Of a DNA stretch of 64,000 nt, positions 58,961 to 64,000 are shown one piece after another. Each line of letters starts with the position of its first letter. Position 1 is the stretch's first letter. A program made the position numbers and the translations under genes. This DNA is from Nymphaea colorata. Taxonomy: Eukaryota; Streptophyta; Magnoliopsida; Nymphaeales; Nymphaeaceae. Under the pieces are notes generated by a model. That model had not been told where the DNA came from and did no database searches. It saw nothing but the letters and a program-made list of their open reading frames with translations. The stretch lies in contig NC_045148.1 in assembly GCF_008831285.2 (NCBI RefSeq), positions 23,585,004 through 23,649,003 of the forward strand, in the 5' to 3' direction.

Positions 58961-59244
58961 AAGCTATGTTCATTCTCAATGCATTTCATATTCACCCAAA
59001 CATCATCTGCAACCTATATGAGGTGTGGTTCTTGCCAAAGAAGTTCAAATTTTATAAAGCGATGGATAAACTTATTCAAAACAGGTAGACAGAGTGAGAT
59101 AAAGATTTTTAAGAGAAAGAAAATATAGACACAGAAAAACTAGTAAAAGAGCAATAGATTTTAAGAGAAAATGAAGAGAGAGAAATAAAGATTTATAGGT
59201 GAGTGGATTGAAATAAAGAGAAAAACTAGTAGAAGAGAAAGAGA
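58961..59244. repeat. Inverted counterpart of the 18.0-18.6 kb pyrimidine array
   Basis: AGAGATAAAGATTT, AAAACTAGTAAAAGAGCAA and TTTTAAGAGAAAA are reverse complements of the array's words. Confidence 0.65.
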
Positions 59245-59850
59245 TAATTGAGAATTGATTCTTGGTCTCAATTTTAAACATTTGAGTGATTGGGGCTTGG
59301 ATTTTCTGATTCTATTTTCTTAGTTTGGGCCCGATTTTGATTCTTGAGTGTAATTATGAACTTTTAACTTTCTTTTTGGATCTAGGGCAGGATTTGGGAT
59401 TTGGGGTTTGGATTTGGATTTGGATTTAGATCTAAGTTCTATTTTGGATCTAAAAATTTGAATTTGGATCTAAGGCTTAGTTTTAGATCTAGAGCTCAGT
59501 TTTAGATCCAGATTGGGATCTATTGATGTATTTTTTTTATCTAAAGTTGGGATTTGGATCCAGATCTGGATCTAAGGCTCAGTTTTTGGATATTGACTTG
59601 GGATTTTGGATTGGGTTTAGATCTAGATTTGACATGTATTATCAACCTAGATTGAGGTAGGGCTTTGGAAGTTTAGATTTAAATTTAGATGAGTTCAAAA
59701 ATATAGTCGATAACCAAATTAGAGGGTAATTGGATCAGAACTGCGATGAATTATTTGAGACCCCAAATTGTTGAAAGTAATTGTGAAAATGCTAGATGTG
59801 TATGAAACTTGAAAATTTGGGGTTACTTAGAAGGTTCAGGCAATTTATCA
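59245..59850. repeat. Repeat family D, GGATCT-rich part, copy 2
   Basis: Begins AATTGATTCTTG and matches 63366-64000 throughout, including TTGGATCTAAGGCT and GAAAATGCTAGAT. The region is densely filled with GGATCT and TTAGATCT words. Confidence 0.85.
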
Positions 59851-60358
59851 GGATCCTGTAGAATCTCAATGGGGAGCTTTCAAGAGAATATTAAGATTCA
59901 TAAAAGCTACCATTCATTATGGTCTAATCTTCAAAGTTCAAAACATATAAGAACAAAGAAGTTCATATATATATAGCGATGAGGATGGGGCTGAATGCCC
60001 ATATGATCGATCGATGGTCAACATTTATGCAGCCTTCTTGGGACTGAATCTTGTTGCAGGAAGTTCATAGAAACAACAACTTTTTTCTCAGTCTAGCAGA
60101 CGATGCAACGTGGTAGACATATTTCTAGTTGAACTTGAAATAAGAACAAAAGAAATCCACCATCCATATGGTCTGACAATGTGAGTGCAAAATATTTAGC
60201 AGCTATTCCAACTTTCTCTTAATAGAAGCCAGCACGTTGAAGTGGATTTTCATTTTGTTAGGGGCAAAGTTGCTCGAGGCACTAGTGTTGTGAGACGAAC
60301 ATCATCCAAAGAGCAGATTGAAGGTGGTTGCAGGCAATCAGATCTTAGTGGTAAGATT
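59851..60358. other. Spacer, nothing firm
   Basis: No gene or repeat recognised. Confidence 0.4.
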
Positions 60359-60367
60359 GTTGGGATA

Positions 60368-60629
60368 GGCTTGAGCATCGGACCGGCCGGTTAGATAAGA
60401 GCCGGACTCAAGCTGGCCCAACACCCAAAACGGGAGTTCGGGCTTGATTTGATTAAAAATAAAAAAATATTATTTAAATATAAAGTAAAAAAATTTGATA
60501 TAAAATATATTCTTAATAATAAAATACATATCATTTTTAAAATAAAAATAATATTAAAAAATACATCAATTGGAGCCCCGTCGAATCAACCCAACTATTT
60601 TTTTTGACCCGCTCGATGCTTACCCCTAC
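60368..60629. mobile_element. Mutator-like MITE
   Basis: 262 bp with ends GGCTTGAGCATCGGACC and (inverted) GGGGTAAGCATCGAGC, GC-rich arms and an AT-rich core, flanked by GTTGGGATA (60359-60367) and GTGGGGATA (60630-60638), nine bases with one mismatch. Related to 57336-57617. Confidence 0.7.
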
Positions 60630-60735
60630 GTGGGGATATGGACTCGGGTTTGAGGATTGAAAGTTAACAAAGGCACAGCGGGTCCCACCCTTGTGGTTTG
60701 TTCCAACCGACCCCGTCTTGGTTTGAAGTTTCAAC

Positions 60736-61119
60736 TTAAATAGCGATTCTCCTACCACAAAATTGCAGGATCCAATTATCTAATCTCCTACCACTCTTTT
60801 TGCAGTTGAGAAAAAAAGAGCCGATTCCTGTGGGCTGATTATTTAACTTCTGACCGGAAGTTGTTTCTTTTCCCATTAAAGCCGACGTGATGGCACCAAT
60901 CTTAGCAACCTTACATATACATATGAATGAATTGTATGTTGTGCTTGCTCTAAACTGACGGAGTTCCAAAGAACTTGTAGTGATCAATTCACATAGTTTT
61001 TCAACCCTTGTACATTTTTTTGGTGCAGCCATTGGCCTAACAGTTGAATGCTCTGTTTTGGTTCTCGGGCTTCTACCACTTGGTGTACGTGCCATCCAAC
61101 AAAAGAGGCGTGCCGACAC
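60736..61119 (-). CDS. Unrecognised ORF (127 codons)
   Basis: The first part (ARLFCWMARTPSGRSPRTKT, VEKLCELITTSSLELRQF) has protein-like composition, but I recognise no domain, signal or motif. It could be a gene fragment, possibly joined to the ORF at 61448-61660 by splicing, or chance. Low confidence. Confidence 0.2.
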   Translation of the reverse strand: MSARLFCWMARTPSGRSPRTKTEHSTVRPMAAPKKCTRVEKLCELITTSSLELRQFRASTTYNSFICICKVAKIGAITSALMGKETTSGQKLNNQPTGIGSFFLNCKKSGRRLDNWILQFCGRRIAI

Positions 61120-61447
61120 AAGGGTACTATGAGAACAGGCCTTTTATTAGTCTCCCTTCAAAATGTTGTCCACCGACATCCCAAGTGATCCATTTTCTTC
61201 CCTATGAGTTCCCCACAACTTGCAATCTTCCATCCTTATGGATCCAGCACCTAAGGGTTTGGTACGTATTTCTTAGACAGAGAGAAAGTTTTGTGCGTCA
61301 TGCGCATGTTATGCAGTAAAGAATGGAAGGACATTTTGGTCATTTATTTTAAAGAAACGTACTTTACAATCTTTTTATTTTTTTCATTTTTATTTTTTTT
61401 TTAGAAAAAGTTTTTTTTGTGTGTGTGAACTAAGGTGATTTTAGTCA

Positions 61448-61660
61448 TTAACCATAGTTGCACACGAAAATTTGTGCACCAATATGGTCCACATAATCAG
61501 GTTTGCTATTTGAGGCTTTCCTTCTCAGTTTAGATGATCTTATTTGTTCATTGCTTCTCAGTTTAGATGATCTTATTTGTTCATTGCATGAAGTATTGCA
61601 GCATTTCTTGGACAACCCATGGCATGATGTATCTTCTTGAGTGACACAAGGGATGTTCAA
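61448..61660 (-). CDS. Unrecognised ORF with exact internal 33 bp duplication
   Basis: A 70-codon frame (CVTQEDTSCHGLSKKCCN, then SNEQIRSSKLR twice, then DYVDHIGAQIFVCNYG). It is cysteine-containing, but no known domain is recognised. The duplication is in frame and adds eleven residues. Could be an exon of a host gene; no start context or splice sites support this firmly. Confidence 0.25.
   Translation of the reverse strand: MNIPCVTQEDTSCHGLSKKCCNTSCNEQIRSSKLRSNEQIRSSKLRRKASNSKPDYVDHIGAQIFVCNYG
61521..61586. repeat. Exact 33 bp tandem duplication
   Basis: The unit beginning CTTCTCAGTTTAGATGATCT is repeated at 61521-61553 and 61554-61586 with no mismatch. Confidence 0.95.
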
Positions 61661-61729
61661 TTACTCCACAGCCATGACACCACCACAGTCTTGCCCTTTA
61701 GTTCTCATTCAGCTGGTGGAAGAGGCAAA

Positions 61730-61930
61730 ACGAGCTTTAATTCCTAACCACAATTATGGATGTTCGATGAGTCGAGCCAACTGTGGTTCACTCTTGACCA
61801 CTCTTAGTTAAACTTGGATCGAGCTCAACTCATCTATTAAACAAGTCGTGTTCGAGTTAAAGTTAGGTAAACAAGTAGAGTTTGAGCTTGGCAAGCTCAA
61901 CTTAAGTAAACTTGAGTAAGATCAATAAAG
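61730..61930. repeat. GAGCTCGA-type fragment
   Basis: Text such as GAGTCGAGCCAACTGTGG, GGATCGAGCTCAACTC and GTAGAGTTTGAGCTTGGC resembles the arms of the Mutator-like element at 44505. More of the same kind appears at 62270-62360. Ends not resolved. Confidence 0.45.
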
Positions 61931-61938
61931 ATAACATG

Positions 61939-62131
61939 CAGGGGTGGAGGGAAGGGGGTCCCACTTGGGCCATGGCCCAGGTGAGGGCAAGAATTTTTTT
62001 TTGTACAAAAAAAATCAATTTTTTTTAGTTGGCCCAGCCCGTCGCTCCTCTTGGCCCTACCCATCGCTCCTCTTGACCCGACCCGCAAATCGTTTGGCCT
62101 GCCCCTAAAAAAAATCCTGGCTCCTCCCCTG
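61939..62131. mobile_element. hAT-like MITE with exact target duplication
   Basis: 193 bp, CAGGGGTGGAG ... CTCCTCCCCTG, flanked by identical ATAACATG at 61931-61938 and 62132-62139. This is the best-preserved member of the family in the window. Confidence 0.85.
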
Positions 62132-62389
62132 ATAACATGTAAAACATTATTTACAATATCACGACAATAAACCACTGCATCAGATTTCACCCTTGCTAGC
62201 AAGTTGCAACTCAATCCAGCTGTTTCTACTCATGTTCAAATATATATATATATTTATATATATATTTAAATAATGTCCCGACTAAGCTCCAGCCCAACCT
62301 TGGCCTGAGTTTAGCATCAGTAGTTTGAGTTCGAGCCAAGAGAGCTGGGTGAAGCTACCCACATAGTAACTTGTCTCTGCATATACTTA

Positions 62390-64000
62390 TAGTATAGTTG
62401 AGGGATGAGTCCAAAATGAAAACTCTGACGTGTTGAAGAAGCTTTTTAAGGGTCTCCACGTGCTTCCCTTTCTACTCATTGAAGATGGAGGTTGGCAAAG
62501 AAGGAGAATCCCAAATTTAAGGATGAAAAAATGTTGAAAGTGGGAGAGAAGAACAGATGAAGCAAGAAAGATAAAAAAGACTTCAAAGCTCTTAGTTAGA
62601 GGGCTCAAGGAGTTCCCCAAATGTTAGCTCATTCCCAATGATGAAGATGTGGGGGTATTTATAAAAAAAAAAGGAGAGCTAAAATTCAACATTTGAAAGT
62701 TTTTTTAATTTCTCAAGATTTCTTATCAATTTTAAAGCTTTTGAAATATTTTATTTTTATTTTGCTTTATAGGTTTTGACATGTGGAGATTTGCCCTTAG
62801 CTTTGGAAACATCGTTTGGAGGGGGTTAGCAGGGCTAAAGCCCACCCAAGAGGAGCAAAGCCGCTTTCTTGGGGCTAATTTTTACCAAAAAAAGGAGATT
62901 GTCAAGGTAGCAGGCCCTGTTCTGGGTGCACATGACTGCACATTGCGCTTGGTGCTGCCATGCACTTTCAACCGTAGCACTCGATAGCACCATGCACCAT
63001 AGGCCAGAGCACTTAGTAGCGGAAGAAGTGCTTCCAAAACTTGGTGCAAGGAGGCAAATTAAGGGTGGCCTTTGCCCCTCTGCCATCCCCAAGTAGGTCC
63101 CACCCAAAAATAAATAAAAGTTTAACAACAAAAATGTGTAATACTTTTAAGAGGTAATATTCCTTTTATAAAACCGGTCTGGCAACATTTTTTTTATGAT
63201 TCCAGGTTCGTTTTCGATCCGGATCTAATTCCTTGAATGGGAGGGTCCCAGATCGATGTCAAGGTTCGATCAAGGATTAGATGGGTGCTTACGCTTGAAA
63301 TATGGATTGTACATCCAGATTTGGATTTTACGAAGCTTTGAAAAGTGAGGGCAAGCTTGCAAATGATGTTGGGAATTGATTCTTGAGCTCAATTTCAAAC
63401 ATCTGAGTTTGAATTTTTTTTTCTAGATTTTTTATTTTTCTTATCTAATCTAGATCTATGGGCGATTTTCAGAATCTATTTTCCTATTTTGGGCCTGACT
63501 TTGATTCTCATGTCTATATGAGTTTTTAACCTTGCTTTTGGATTTAGGGATTTTGGATCTGGGACTTGGATTTGGATTTGGGTCTATATCTAAGGTTCTA
63601 TTTTGGATCTAAAACATTGAATTTGGATCTAAGGCTTAGTTTTTGATTTAGGGCTCAGTTTTAGATCCAAATTGGGGTCTAGGGATCCATTTTTTATCTA
63701 AAGTTTGGATTTGGATCCAGATGTGGATCTAAGGCTTGGTTTTTGGATCTTGGCTTGGGATTTGGATTGGGTTTAGATCTACATTTGACAAGAATTATCA
63801 GCCTAGATTGAGGTAGGGCTTGGGTTCGAAGATTAGATTTAAATTCAAAGGAGTTAAAAAATATAGCCGATAACCAAATTAGAGGGTAATTGGATCATAA
63901 CTGTGATAAATTGAAGTATTTGAGACCCAAAAATGTTGAAAATAATTGTGAAAATGCTAGATATATATGAAATTTGAAGGAGTTATTACAAGGTTCAGCC
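62390..64000. repeat. Repeat family D, copy 3
   Basis: Same order as 36150-37420: leader with GGGGGTATTTATA (62650), a GC-richer stretch (62810-63060), an AT-rich step, then the GGATCT-rich part from 63366 to the window end, which matches 59245-59850. The GC-richer stretch carries TGCA words where copy 1 has CGCA, as expected if methylated CpGs decayed. Confidence 0.65.

Noticed and set aside
59245-64000. The GGATCT-rich pair as LTRs of one retrotransposon
   Set aside because: No primer site, polypurine tract or gag-pol text lies between them, and two small DNA elements and an unrelated ORF do. The right end is outside the window.

Overview
This window is nuclear DNA from a flowering plant. 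The evidence is spliced leucine-rich-repeat receptor kinase genes of the EFR/Xa21 type, an LTR retrotransposon primed by initiator-Met tRNA, LINE, hAT-like, Mutator-like, CACTA-like and SINE-like remnants, long (TA)n tracts and AT-rich spacers. The species cannot be named from the sequence alone. No intact protein-coding gene was found: every recognisable coding stretch is a transposon relic or a broken host gene. A run of exactly 100 N at 42178-42277 marks an assembly gap.

Layout. 0-2.2 kb: an LRR-kinase scrap fused to a GATTCAGATT-rich repeat. 2.3-8.1 kb: a complete but dead Ty1-copia element on the minus strand (two LTRs, PBS, PPT, broken gag-pol). 8.1-12.3 kb: a broken two-exon host gene fragment, pieces of LRR-kinase flanking DNA and a small hAT-like MITE. 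12.3-16.8 kb: two tandem 1.5 kb copies of the repeat seen at 0.2 kb, with another LRR-kinase scrap embedded beside them. 18-24.5 kb: pyrimidine tandem array, then LRR-kinase pseudogene 1 (minus). 24.6-32 kb: direct repeats, a foldback array of TATCTCAT motifs, a 100 bp (TA)n, a SINE-like element and a MITE. 32.5-38.4 kb: LINE remnants, a four-unit tandem repeat and a CpG-rich island inside a repeat family. 38.8-48.3 kb: two separate direct duplications, a CACTA end, a SINE-like element and a 936 bp Mutator-like element carrying gene-like sequence. 48.7-53.7 kb: MITEs, a possible LTR fragment and low-complexity DNA. 53.7-59.2 kb: LRR-kinase pseudogene 2 (plus), an inverted paralogue of pseudogene 1. 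59.2-64 kb: GGATCT-rich repeats, two more small DNA elements and an unrecognised ORF with an exact 33 bp internal duplication.

How the parts relate. The window is a decayed cluster of one LRR receptor-kinase family (at least four partial or whole copies) with its own 5' and 3' flanking DNA copied around it, broken up by transposons and local duplications. The two larger kinase copies share exon structure and the non-RD class of immune receptors but carry different disabling mutations, so both probably decayed independently after duplication. I found no coherent new multi-gene system. The most interesting items are the apparent Pack-MULE at 44.5 kb, the mixed kinase-flank/transposon junctions, the 121-residue LRR-block duplication and the foldback array.
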